Positions 23,438 through 35,240 of a stretch of DNA of 64,000 nt are shown one piece after another (the stretch's first letter is position 1; each line of letters begins with the position of its first letter). The notes beneath the pieces are model-generated. The model did no database searches. It was not told the origin of the DNA and saw only the letters and a list, made by a program, of their open reading frames with translations. The position numbers were made by a program, and so were the translations under genes. The DNA is from Cymbidium sinense (taxonomy: Eukaryota > Streptophyta > Magnoliopsida > Asparagales > Orchidaceae), in NCBI GenBank assembly GCA_021442155.1, contig CM038214.1:314433001-314497000 (forward strand). The letters are read 5' to 3'.

Positions 23438-26400
23438 ATGTTTAATTTTATTATTTTGAATGTTAGAGGGATTGGTACCCTCTCTATTCATAACCGTATT
23501 AGAAATCTTTGTTGTATACATAATATTTCTTTACTTATTTTTTCTGCAGGCTCTTATTCATGCTAACAAATTAACCATGTTGCTTGAATGATCGATTTCA
23601 TTAAAATTTTCTCAAATGTTAGTAATAAGATTTGGTGTTCTTGGAATAACTTTGTAGAGGTTTCTATTATTGATGATTTTCAACAAGGTGTGTATGCTCA
23701 AATCTCTTAGGGTGATTATTGTGTTTTGGGCTTAGATCTAGTAGAAATCTTCTTTGGGATTATTTGAGGAATTTTGCTACCCCATCAATAACCTTGGTTT
23801 GTTGGTGGTGATTTCAACACTATTTTATTCACTTCTAAATGAAGTGGTGGTTTCTCTCCTAATATTCACTCCATGGAAGAATTTTCTAATATGATCCTTG
23901 ATTGTAATTTGATTGATATTGGTTTTAAAGGTTCTAATTATACTTGGCAAAACTCTAGACTTTGTCAAAGGTTGGATCAGATTCTTTTTAATACTCATTG
24001 GATTACTCAATGGCATATTACTTCTATCAATCATTTAAGAAAAACCTTGCCTGATCATGCTCCTCTTTTGGTTTCTATTAAAGATAATTTTAATATATTA
24101 AAAAATTTCTCTCCTTTTAGATTTCACAACATGTGGATTCAGCAAATTGATTTTTTTAGAAAGCTCCTTTACATCCTAATAATTCGATTATGGGGATGAA
24201 TAGACTTTGGTTTAAGCTTAAAAGATTAAAGAAAAATTTGGGTTAGCAGGACAAGCATTATTTTAAGAACTTTTTTGCTAATATCAATGATTTGGAAAAA
24301 CTAGTTTATGATCTTGAGGTCTTTATTATGTCTAATCCTTCTTAGATTAAGGACTTGACTGAGGTGAAATATAAACCTGTTAATTTTTAAAATATGAAAG
24401 AGACTTATTGTCATCAAAAAGCTGTTAGTAAACATATTATGATGGTGACAGAATAGGTATTTCCATGCTTTAGTTAATGAAAAGAGAGCTTTAAATAATA
24501 TTAAAAAAATTAAAGATGATAATGGAGAATGGATTATGGAGAATAATGATATTAAGGATTCAGTTATTAATTACATTAGAAATATGCTTAATAAGAGTTG
24601 CTCTTATGCAAATATTTCTAAATTGCACTTTATTTCTTTTATTATTACTAATGATGATAATGATTTTCTTACTATTATGCCTGATGAAGATGAAGTTTTT
24701 AAAGTTCTTAATAGCATGAACATAGATTTTGTTGTTAGTCCGGAGGGTTTCACTACTCAATTTTTTCAAAATTATTGGTTTCTTATTAAAAATGATTTAA
24801 TTTAGCCTGTGGTTGATTTTTTTTTAATGGTAATCCTTTTCCTAGATCTTTTTCAGGCACTTCTATTATTCTCATACTTAAGAAAGATTGTCCAAACTAT
24901 TGGAGTGATTTTAGACCTATAAGACTTTTCACCTTCTTCAATAAGCTGATTTCCTAAATTCTTGCCAATAGGCTTAGACCTTTACTTCTAAGATTATCTC
25001 TCTCAACCAAACTGGTTTTGTTAGAGGTAGATATATTTCTGATAACATTTTACTTGCCCAGGAATTAATTCATGACTTAGATGCTATGACTAGAGGTGGA
25101 AACATTCTTGGGATTTCCTTTTCCATATTCTAAATTATTTGGATTTTTTGATAAATATACTTTTATTATTAAATATTATACTAATAATGCATGGTGTCTT
25201 ATTTTTCTTAATGGGGAAGCTTTGGGCTTTTTTCTTTCTTCCCATAGCTGAAGACAAGGGGATCCTTTATCTCCTGCTTTATTTATTATTGTTGTTAAGT
25301 ACTTATCTAGGAGCATCAATGAGTTATTTTTAAACAATCCTAGTATGTACTACAAAACTCTTGGTGGTCTTCTTGTTTCCCACTTAAGCTTTGTGGATGA
25401 TTTCATTATTTTTTGCAATGCTTCTATTCAACAAATCAAGAACCTCAAGATTTTTTTAAATAAATTTGGTAGAGAAAATGGTCTTTCTATTAATGATAAC
25501 AAAAGCTATTTTATTATTTCTTTAATTATCTCTAATGATAAAATCAATCAAATCTAGCATATCACTAATTTTAAACATCAACACTTACCTCTTAAGTACT
25601 TGGGTTCTCCTCTATTTAAAGGTCCAAAATGATCCCATCTTTTTAATGTGTTAATTCAAAAAATTTTAAATAAAATTTTTGTTTGGGAATTCCATTTACA
25701 TTCTTTTGGTGGCAGGCTCACTATTCTTAAAGGCACTTTTAATTCTATGCCTCTTTATTTGATTCAAACTATTATTTCCACTAATTCTACTCTTATCAAA
25801 ATTGATTGCTTGCTTAATAAATTTTTTTGGGGATCCAATAATTTTATTAAAATAATGCATTGGACATCCTGGCATAAATGTTGTGGTCCTTTGGGTGAAG
25901 GTAGTCTTGGTTGCAAACTTATTCATGAAGCTATGACTACCTTCTCTCACATGCTCTGGTGGAATTTTAAAAAGAATGATAGCCTTTGGGCTAATTTTAT
26001 GATGGAAAAATATTGCCCAGGTAAACACCCTCTTATCTGTGCTTATAAAGTTGGTGACTCTCCAATTTGGAAAAGGCTTTGCTCCATTAATGGGTTGTTG
26101 AATCCTTAATATCTTGGGGTATTCATTCAGACTCTTGTTTCTTTTGGCAAGATAATTGGATTGCAATGGCTCTATTGACTCCCTTTTATCTACAAACTCT
26201 ACCAGTACTATCAAAGTTAACTCTTTTTTGGCTTAATAACAATTAGAATGAAAACAAACTTGAGAACTACATTCATATTTCTATTTTTGATAAGTTTTAC
26301 AACATCGCTATCTTTCCTAATAAACCTGGTCAAATTCTTTTCAAGCTCTCTTACAATGGCGATTTCATTCTTAAAGAGGTTAGAAACTTTTTAGAAATAA

Positions 26401-27426
26401 ACAAAATACATCTAATGTTTTCATGTACCTTTGGAACAATATCATTCCCATTTCTTATTCTATTTTAGCTTGGAATATTTTTGAATAACTTCATTCTTGT
26501 AGATTCCTTGCTCTGGCTTAAAGGGTTTTATTTACCTTCCAAGTGTTATTATTGCTTTCATTTTGAAAATGTTAATCATGTTTTTGTCAATGGTGCTATT
26601 ACTTCCAAACTTTGGATATGGTATGATGATTTATTTAACACTAACTATTTTCATGGCTCTCTTTCTTTATATCAACTTCTTGAAGTTTGTTTCCATAAAA
26701 CTGTGAAAGGTCATATGAAAGTTTTTATTTCTATTTACCTTATTTGGTTCATTTGGATGGATACAAATTATGCTAAATATCAAGGCATCCTTATGAACCG
26801 TAAAAGGATCCTTGCTAAAACTAAAGAAAAAATTCATGCTTTGTTTAATGCAAAGTTAATTAGTAATCTTTATTTTAGAGGTTATAAATTTGTGGCTAAA
26901 TAATTGGGTATCACTTTGCATGATGACCCTTCCTACAAGAGTTTTAGGATTATACAATGGATTATGCCTAAAGAAAATTTTATTAACATCAATACTGATG
27001 GTTCCATTTCCCCAAACAAATATGGTTGTGGTAGAAATCTTAAGGATTCTAAAGGTACACATTTGTGCTTTTGCCTACCGCTCAAAGTTAGTTCTATTTA
27101 TGTTGAGCTCATGGATGTTAATAAAGCTATTACTATATTTGTTTAAGCAAAGGCCTCTTTAATATTTGGATTGAAGTTGATGCTCTTCTTTTACTAGATA
27201 TGCTCAATACTAATAAAATGGGGAATGTCGGCTTATTTTATCTTCTTAATCACATTAAAACCTTCTTTCTCAAGTTTGCTACAAAATTTATCACATTCTT
27301 TGTGAAGGTAATGCTTACTTATGCTAGTTTGGGAGCTAAATTAAATGAGCTCACTTTATTGATAACCATAGCTTACTTAAGCATCATGGTCTAGTCAACT
27401 GATAACACTAGATTAGCTCGATTTTA
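23438..27426 (+). pseudogene. LINE A ORF2 remnant (endonuclease, RT, zf-RVT, RNase H)
   Basis: The start is the ATG at 23438, 30 bases after the ORF1 stop, with the endonuclease opening FIILNVRGIG. GGDFNTI (about 23808) and DHAPLL (about 24052) are active-site motifs of the endonuclease. In the RT, FRPI, GFVRGRYISDNILLAQELIHD, GDPLSPALF (about 25257) and SFVDDFIIF with the DD pair at 25396-25401 are visible. The segment with the first catalytic Asp (FKLDITKAFD in LINE B) is missing through a 40-base deletion near 25110 flanked by CTT microhomology. A zf-RVT region (about 26330-26600) and an RNase H region (INTDGS near 26989, then ELMDV and IEVDAL) follow in different frames. Many stops and shifts make it inactive. 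Confidence 0.85.
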
Positions 27427-29773
27427 ACTTTCATTATTTTGTTGATCATATTGCTATGGTGGTCTTATTTAGTCTATTTTTTTGGTTGTTTTTTCCTTCC
27501 CTCACCAAGAAGTGGCTTTTGTTATTTTTCTTTAGGGTCCTGGTCAATCTCACTTTGTATGAAAGCTGCCTTATTAGTTTTAGTTTCTTTCTAAACTTAA
27601 ACCCCCTTCCTCTTTACCCCATTGTACACTTGACTAACCATTATTTGGGTCGTAGTGGTGTTGTTTTTAATTGGCTTTCCTATCCTATGACACTAGTGGT
27701 TTCTTTCTATGGCTCATGCTATGCTTCTTTGTCACACACTAGTGATGTTTTGGGGTCTCCTGTGGTTGTACCGATCTTGGCCTACCCCTTATACTAATTG
27801 ATGTTGGGTTTGCAATCATGCTACCTTATTTGAATTTGATTTTGGTTAATATGCTTCTCAGATGTCGCAATTTGCTTCTTCCATCCTCGACAATTTTGGG
27901 TGGTCATTTTTCATGGTTTGTTGGTCTCTCTTTGGATTAATTTTGGGCTTTTTGGTGGTTGTTGTTCTCCTTGCATAGTTTTGCGTAGGGGCTTGTACTA
28001 ATTGGTTTTTTCCTCTACCTTATGGATTGCAGGTAGTTTTTCTAGATGTTTCCCTTATGTTTTCTCTTTTGTGATGACTATCTATTCTATAGGATTTGGA
28101 AGGGACTTTGTTTGCCTCTAGCCTCGTTCCTTTCCTCACTGATTTGCTGCTTGTGCTTGGGTGGTTCTCTTCGACATTTTAAACTTTGGTATTTTGTCTA
28201 GCTAAGTGACTACCAATTTTGTTTCTTGGTTTTCTTGAGATCCTGTGGGTTGTGGCTATGATGCCACTGTTCTTTTCCCCATTTTGGTTAGCCTTTTTTA
28301 TATTGGATGCTTCCCTTTACTTAATTGGAACTTCTATTGCAATGGTTGGTTGTTGGTATTGGTCTCTCTATAAGATTTGCTTAGTTTTTTTTTTTCAATT
28401 CTTTTGGTTGTTTGGTTTGGGTTGGTGTTTTCTTTTGTTGGTTATTTTCTTTGATTGGTACAACAGTGGTTCTTTTTTCTTCTAGACATGGGTTTATATT
28501 TATTATAGGAGATGGTTGTGGCTATTTTTTGTCTATGCCTACTAGTTTGCTAGCAGCTGCTCATCTAACTAGATTGGCCAGGTGTTTGCTGAAGGTTGGT
28601 TGTGGCTCCCTTTGGCTTGGTAACTTGGGATTGGATGCTATCTTTCCTTGGATGTTTGTGCCCAGGCTTGGTGTCTTGGGATTTAGGTTAGCTATTGGTA
28701 TTGAATCCCTCTAGTTTATTTTACTCTCCTTGTTTCCTAATATTTGTCTCTTGGTCAGTGGTGAAAGATTTGCTATTTTTCCTGCTGCCTAGGGTTTGGT
28801 TTTGATGGTAATTTCTAGATGCCCTCTTGGTCTACCTATGGCTTTCCTCTCTCTGGTGTTGCTTATCATCTACTATTTTGTTATTTGGGTGGAGGTTTTG
28901 CCCTTGAATTTGGATTTCTAGTGCTCTAGAGATAGTCGTCGGTTGTTGTTATGCCTTTGGGACTATTATGTTGTGTTGTGTTGTTACCCCTATTCATGCT
29001 GACTACTCCTTTTTTGTGTTTCTCTTCCTTTTTGGTGATGGCTCTGGTGGAGTTAATGCTTGGTTTTTTAGCCTTTACTCCACTATAACTTTGGCTTTTA
29101 TGTGATTGGTCGTTATGGGTTTTGGTTGGTCTTGTTTTCTCTGTTTGTTTGGTGCATGACCTTGATCACTATGGAGTATTTTGCCTTGGATGGTTTATTT
29201 ATATAGTATGCTATATGATGGCCTTGATGTTTCCTCATATCTTCTCTCTAGTTGGTAGCATTACATATGACGTAACCCTTCTCGTGAAGTTTGATGCTCA
29301 TATGTATTGCCACTTGAGATGATCTTAACTGAGCAGCCTTCTCTAGCTCTCTAAATTATTTACTTTATCCTTTTCTCTTAAGCTATGATTATTGCCTTGT
29401 GTGTTGCAATTCTTTTGCAGGTTGTAACTTTACAGATGGAATGAGCTTTACTCAGTCAACTCAACTGTTATTGTGGTTCTTGTTTATCTTTCTTTCAAAA
29501 AGGGATCAAGAGCTACTGCTGACTAGTTCTTTTACTGCTTTCAAGAGCTGTATTAGTCTTATTCTGTCTTTTCCTCATATGCTTTTTAGCTATTATAATT
29601 GTTTTTGTTTTTCTTTTATTTTCTTTTCCTTTCAATTGTACTTAAATGGTGGTTTAGTTGTTTAGGTTACTTGTAGCTCTAAGACAAGTAGAACTTTGAG
29701 CTTTACCCCTATTATGGACATTGTATCTTTTCCTTTTATCGTAATAAAATTCTAACTTTTCCCAAAAAAAAAA
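27427..29773 (+). other. LINE A long T/G-rich 3' region
   Basis: About 2.3 kb lies between the end of ORF2 and the A-tail, rich in TTTTGG and TTGGTT words. Hydrophobic open frames (for example 28219-28485 and 28412-28714) arise from the T-rich composition and are not conserved in LINEs B or C, so I do not call them genes. The last 500 bases carry the family 3' module (GGTAGCATTACATATGACGT, AACCCTTCTCGTGAAGTTTG, ACTGAGCAGCC) and a TTCTTTTGCAG|G acceptor-like site ending at 29420. Confidence 0.75.
29743..29748 (+). promoter_or_regulatory. AATAAA poly(A) signal of LINE A
   Basis: AATAAA lies 16 bases before the A-run at 29764-29773. Confidence 0.55.
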
Positions 29774-32354
29774 CTCTAAACCCTAAACTCTAAACCCTAA
29801 ACCCTAAACCGTAAAACCTACAACCCCAAACCCTAGGATCCACAAACCCTAAACCTAAAACCCTAAACCATAAACCATAAACTAACCCTAGTCCCTAAAC
29901 ATTAAACCGTAAACCCTAAACCCTAAAAAACTAAAAACCTAAACCTAAACTTAATGAAACCTAAAAATAAAATAATTAAAAATACTAGACTAAATAAAAT
30001 AAATTTATAAATAAAATAAAATAAAAACCTAAATTAAAACCTAACTTAAACCTAAACAAAAAAATAAAATAAAATAAAATAAAAAACTAAACTGAAATAA
30101 AATAAATTAAAACCTAAACTAAACTAAAAGAGAAAATAAAGTTAAAAAAACTATAAAAAAATAAAAACTAAATCTAAAATAAAAATAAAATAACCCTAAA
30201 AGAAAATAAAATAAAAATTAAATAAAACCTAAACCTAAAAAATAAACCTACAAACAAAACCTACAAATAAATAAAAAATAAAACCTAAACCCTAAACTTA
30301 AAAAAAGAACTTAAACTTAAAATAAAAATAAAATTAACAAAATAAAATAAACCTAAACAAAAATAAAGTAAACTAAAATAAAATAAACCTAAACTTAAAG
30401 CTAAAATAAACTAAACCTAAGCTAAATATAATAAAACAAACTAAAAATAAACATAAACCTAAACTAAAAAATAAAACATAAATATAAACCTAAAATAAAA
30501 ACCTAAAACCTAAACCTAATAAAATAAAATAAAAACCTAACCCTAAACCTAAAAATAATAAATAAAACCTAAACCTATAAAATAAAATAAAAATAAAACT
30601 AAACTAAAAAATAAATGTAAACATAAATCGAAACTAAAATATAAACTAAAATAAATAGCCTAAACTAAAATAAGTAAACTAAACTAAATAAAAATAAAAA
30701 TAAACCTAAATGAAAATAAAAAATAAAATAAACTAAAATTAATAAAAAAATAAACTAAATGAACCAAAACCTACTAGTTTACTTAATTTAAATAAAAAAT
30801 ATTAAAAATAAATAATTAAATAAAAAAAAACCTAAACCCTTAACACCCTAAACCCAAAATCCTAAGTCCTCAACCCTAAACCCTAAACCCTAAACCCTAA
30901 TCCTAACCCTAAACCCTAAACCCTAAACTTTAAACCCTAAACCTAAACTCTAACTAACCTAAACTAACCTAAGCTCCAAACCTAAACTAAACCTAAGCTC
31001 AACTCTAAACTTAAAACCTAAACCTTAAAGTTTAAACTAATCCTAAACCTGTTAACCTAAACTACCCTAAAACCCCTAAAGCCTAAAGCTAAAGCCTAAA
31101 CCTAAAAACCTAAACTATAAACCCTAAACCTTAAACCCTAAAGTCTAAACTAACCCTAAATCGTAAGCTAACCCTAAACCCTAAAAACCCAAAACCCTAA
31201 AGCCTAAAAGTTAAACCCTAAACCCTAACCTAAACCCTATAGCCATAAACCTAAACCCTAAAAAACCTTAAACCCTAAACCCTAAACCCTAATCCCTAAC
31301 CCTAAACCCTAAACCCTAAAAGCATAAACCCTAAATATTAAACCTAAAAGTAGAACCTAAAAATAAATATCAAATAAAACATAAACCCGAAACTAAAAAA
31401 ATTAAACCTAAAATAAAAATAAAATGAATCTAAACCCACACTAAAATAAACTAAACTAAAATAAATAAAACCTAAACATAAACCTAAAATAAACAAAGCC
31501 TAAACCTAAACTAAATATATTAAAATAAACTAAAAATAAACCTAAACCTAAACTAAAAAATAAAACCTAAAAATAAATCGAAAATAAAATACTAAAACCT
31601 AATCCTAAAAAAATGAAAATAAAAACCTGCACAAGAAAATAAAAAATAAAACATAAACCTAAATACTAAAATAAAAAATAAACATAAACCTAATTCTAAA
31701 CCCAAAAAATAAACTAAAATAAAACAACCTAAACTAAAATAAATCAACCTAAAATAAATTAACTATTCTAAAAAAAATAGTTAAAAGAAATAAACTAAAT
31801 AAACTAAATAAATTAAATAAACATAAACCTACCGATTTACTTAATTTAAAATAAAAACCCTAAACCCTAAACTAACCCTAAAGCATAAACCCTAAACCCT
31901 AAACCCTAAACCCTAACCCTAACCCTAAACCCTAAAAACTGAACCTTAAACCCTAAAAACCTAAACCCTAAACTCTAAACTAAGCCTAAACCCTAAACCT
32001 TAAACCCTAAAGCCTAAAGCCTAGACCATATACCCTATTCACTAAACTAACCGTAAACCCTAAGGTAACCCTAAACCCTTAACCCTAAACCCTAAACCCT
32101 AAAGCCTAAACACTGAACCCTAAACCCTAAACCCTAAACCTTAAATCGTAAAAAACCTTAAAGCCTAAACACTAATCCCTAACCCTAAACCCTAAAACCC
32201 TAAACCCTACACCCTAAACTCTAAACCCTAAACCGTAAATGCTAACCCTAAATCCTAAACCCCAAATCCTAAACCTAAAGCTAACGTTACTAAATAAATT
32301 AAAAAATAAACCTAAACCATAAAACCTAATAAATCTAAACATAAACCTAAACCC
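29774..32354 (+). repeat. degenerate telomere-like satellite array
   Basis: CCCTAAA-dense blocks (about 29774-29930, 30830-31330 and 31855-32270) alternate with AT-rich monomers that end in spacers at 30767 and 31825 (1058 bases apart). The dense block at 30900-31330 includes scrambled heptamers and hexamers. The GRP leader lies at about 32275-32354. I see no gene. Confidence 0.9.
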
Positions 32355-32828
32355 CAAGAATGGGCAGAACCATAACAGCAGGAACATCAATGTAAACCAA
32401 GCTCTATCTAGATCTAGTGGTGGAGGCGATGGCGAAGGCAGCAGTTATCATAATGGTGGTGGGGGATCTAGAGGTGCTAGTGTATATGGAGGTGATGCTC
32501 GGAGCAGTGGTGGTTACAGAGCCAAGAGGAGCAATGGAGGTTATAGCCGTAGTGGCGATGAAGGGAGAGATCGGGGATATGATGTTGGATCCCGCTTCTA
32601 GAGAGGCTGAAGTGTTTCTAATGGGAACCGAAGAAATTAAAAAATGGTCGATCCCATCTACTATTTATGGAACTGTCTTTACAGAGACTTATTATCAGGG
32701 TTTCGACTTGCTCTATCGTCATTTTTTTATCTATGTTGTCGCCAGGTCTTAAAAAACTTGGTGTGCTACTTGGTTGATGAAATCAAAATAAGAAATGTTG
32801 AATCTAAATTTATTCTCTTTAAAAAAAA
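32355..32828 (+). pseudogene. glycine-rich RNA-binding protein 3' fragment, unit h
   Basis: From 32359 the frame is open for about 80 codons: NGQNHNSRNINVNQALSRSS, then GGGDGEGSSYHNGGGGS, a Tyr/Gly/Ser-rich middle, and EGRDRGYDVGS. A TAG and a TGA then interrupt the C-terminus, although NGNRRN and the final TAA follow. This is the longest uninterrupted GRP frame in the window. It still lacks RNP1 and RNP2 and has no start codon in frame. The 3' UTR ends in ATGTTGAATCTAAATTTATTC and an A-run. The ATG frame starting at 32417 is out of frame. Confidence 0.8.
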
Positions 32829-35240
32829 CCAAAAACCCAAAACCCTAAACTAAAACCTAAACCCTAAACCTAAAACCTAAACCTTAAACCCTAAAAACCC
32901 TAAACCTTAAACACTTAACCCTAAACCCTAAACTCTAAAACTCTAAACCCTAAACCCTAAACCCTAAAACCTTAATCCTAAACCCTAAACCGTAAACCCT
33001 AAACCCTAAACCCTAAATCCTAAACCCCAAACCCAAAACTGAAAACATTAAACTAACCCTAAACAATAAACCTAAATCCTAAACCCTAAAAAGCTAAAAA
33101 CCTAAAGCCAAACTAAATTGAACCAAAAAATAAAATAAATAAAAAAACATAAACCAAAATAAATTAAAAAAATAAAGTAAAAACATAAACTAAAACCTAA
33201 ACCTAAACCTAAACCTAAAAATAAAATAAAATAAAAAATAAAAACTAAACAAAAAATAAAATAAATAAAAACCTTAACTAAATTAAAAAAATGAAAAACC
33301 TAATAAAATAAAAATTAAAACTAAAATAAAAATAAAATAAACCAAAAATAAAATAAAATAAAATCAAAAGTAAATAAAAATTTAAACCTAAAAAACTAAC
33401 CAAAAGTTAAAACCTAAAAAAATATAACATAAACCCAAAACTATAAAAAAAACCTAAACCTAAAATAAAAATATAATAAATCTAAACCTAAACTAAAATA
33501 AATAAAACATAAATCTAAACCAAAAATAAACTAAACGTAAACCTAAACCTAAATTAAATAAGATAAAATAAACTAAAAATTAACCTAAATTGAAACTAAA
33601 AATTAAAACCTATAAATAAACCTAGAATAAAAACCTAAAACCTAAACTTGATAAAATAAGATAAAAACCTAAACTAAATCCTAAAAATAAAATATAAAAC
33701 CTAAGCCTAAAAAATAAAATAAAAATAAAACTATTCTAAAAATTAAACCTAAACCTAAACTTAAAAAATAAACTAAAATAAAAAACCTAAACTAAAATAA
33801 ATAAACCTAAAATAAATAAATTAAACTAAAGAAAAATTTAAATAAACCTAAATAAAAATGAAAAGAATAAAGAAAACTAAATTAAAGAAAAAAATGAAAT
33901 AAACTTAAACTTGTAGGTTTACTTAATTTAAAATAAAAAATAAAAAATTAAAAAAATAAGAAAATCCTTAACCTTAAACCCTAAACCCTAAAACTAACCC
34001 AAAACCCTAAACATACCACCCTAAATCCTAAACCCTAAATGCTAAACCCAAAACCTTAAAACCCTAAACCCTAAAACCTAAACCCTAAACCCTAAACCAC
34101 AAAACCTATAACCCTAAACTCTAAACCCTAAACCTCGAACCCTAAATCTTAAACCCTAAACTTTAAACCCTAAACCCTAAACCCTAAGATCCTAAAACTA
34201 AACCTAAACTAAATAAAAACTAAAAATAAAATAAAAAAATAACTTAAACATAAATTAAATAGAAGAATAAAATAAAATAAAAACTTAAACTAAATCCTAA
34301 ACCAAAACCTAAACCTACAAATAAAGTAAAATAAAAAATAAAAACAAAAATAAAATAAAATAAATAAAAACCTAGACTAAACTAAAAAAATAAAATAAAC
34401 TTAAAAATGCAAAACCTAAATAAAATAAAATCTAAACATAAAATAAAAATTAAATAAACCTAAAATAAAATAAAATAAAATAAAAACTAATTAAAAACTT
34501 AAAAAAACTAAAATAAATAAATAAATAAAACCTAAACCCTAAAGTAAAAAAATACTTAAACCTAAAATAAACAAAATAAAATAAACTGAAACCTAAAGTA
34601 ACAAAAACTAAACTAAAATAAATAAAACCTGAACCTAAACCCTAAAATAAATAAAAAAATAAAATAATAAACCTAAACTAAGCTAAAATATAAAACCTAA
34701 AAATAAATCTAAAATAAAAACCTAAAAGGAAAACCTAAACAAAAAAAATAAAAATCTAAACCTAAACCTAAAAATAAAAAATGAAACCTAAACCTAAAAA
34801 ATAAAATAAAAATAAAACTAAACTAAAAATACACAAAAACCAAAACATAAAAGAAAAACTAAAATAAAAAACCTAAATTTAAATAAATAAACCTAAAATA
34901 ATTAAACTAAACTAAATAAAAATAAAAAATAAATATAAATATGAATAAAAAATAAAATAAGATAATAAATAAAAAATAAACTAAATAAGCATAAACCTAC
35001 CGGTTTACCTAATTTTAAAAAAAAAACCTAAACCCTAAACCCTAAACCTACAACCCTAAACCCTAAGCCCAAAAAAACCCTAAACCCTAAACCCTAAACC
35101 ATAAACCCTAAACATATATAAACAAAATAAAATAAAGTTGAAAAAATCCTAACCCTCAACTCTAAACCCTAAACCCTAAACCCTAAACCTAAACTTAAAC
35201 CTAGAACTTAAACCTAAACCCTAAACCTAAATCTAAACTA
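32829..35240 (+). repeat. degenerate telomere-like satellite array
   Basis: CCCTAAA-dense blocks lie at about 32835-33090, 33960-34200 and 35030-35210, with AT-rich monomers between them and spacers at 33907 and 34993 (1086 bases apart). The first dense block after the GRP unit repeats the AACCCTAAACTAAAACCTRA flank seen after units a, e and f. I see no gene. Confidence 0.9.

Larger units (their letters stand above)
22081..29773 (+). mobile_element. LINE A, near full length, decayed L1-type retrotransposon
   Basis: This is a plant L1-type LINE of about 7.7 kb: remnant ORF1, ORF2 (endonuclease, RT, zf-RVT, RNase H) and a 2.3 kb T/G-rich 3' region ending in an A-tail at 29764-29773. It is the most diverged of the three long copies and more AT-rich. 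Its 3' end resembles the fragments at 1-570 and 10528-11530 in outline, but the last 100 bases differ from B and C. No clear target-site duplication is visible because both flanks are low-complexity repeats. The 5' boundary is set where A/C-rich repeats give way to mixed sequence and may be off by tens of bases. Confidence 0.88.

Noticed and set aside
32355..32828. Expressed GRP gene with a long open frame
   Set aside because: The frame lacks RNP1, RNP2 and a start codon, and has two stops before the conserved C-terminus. No promoter-like or exon 1 sequence precedes it, only the repeat leader.
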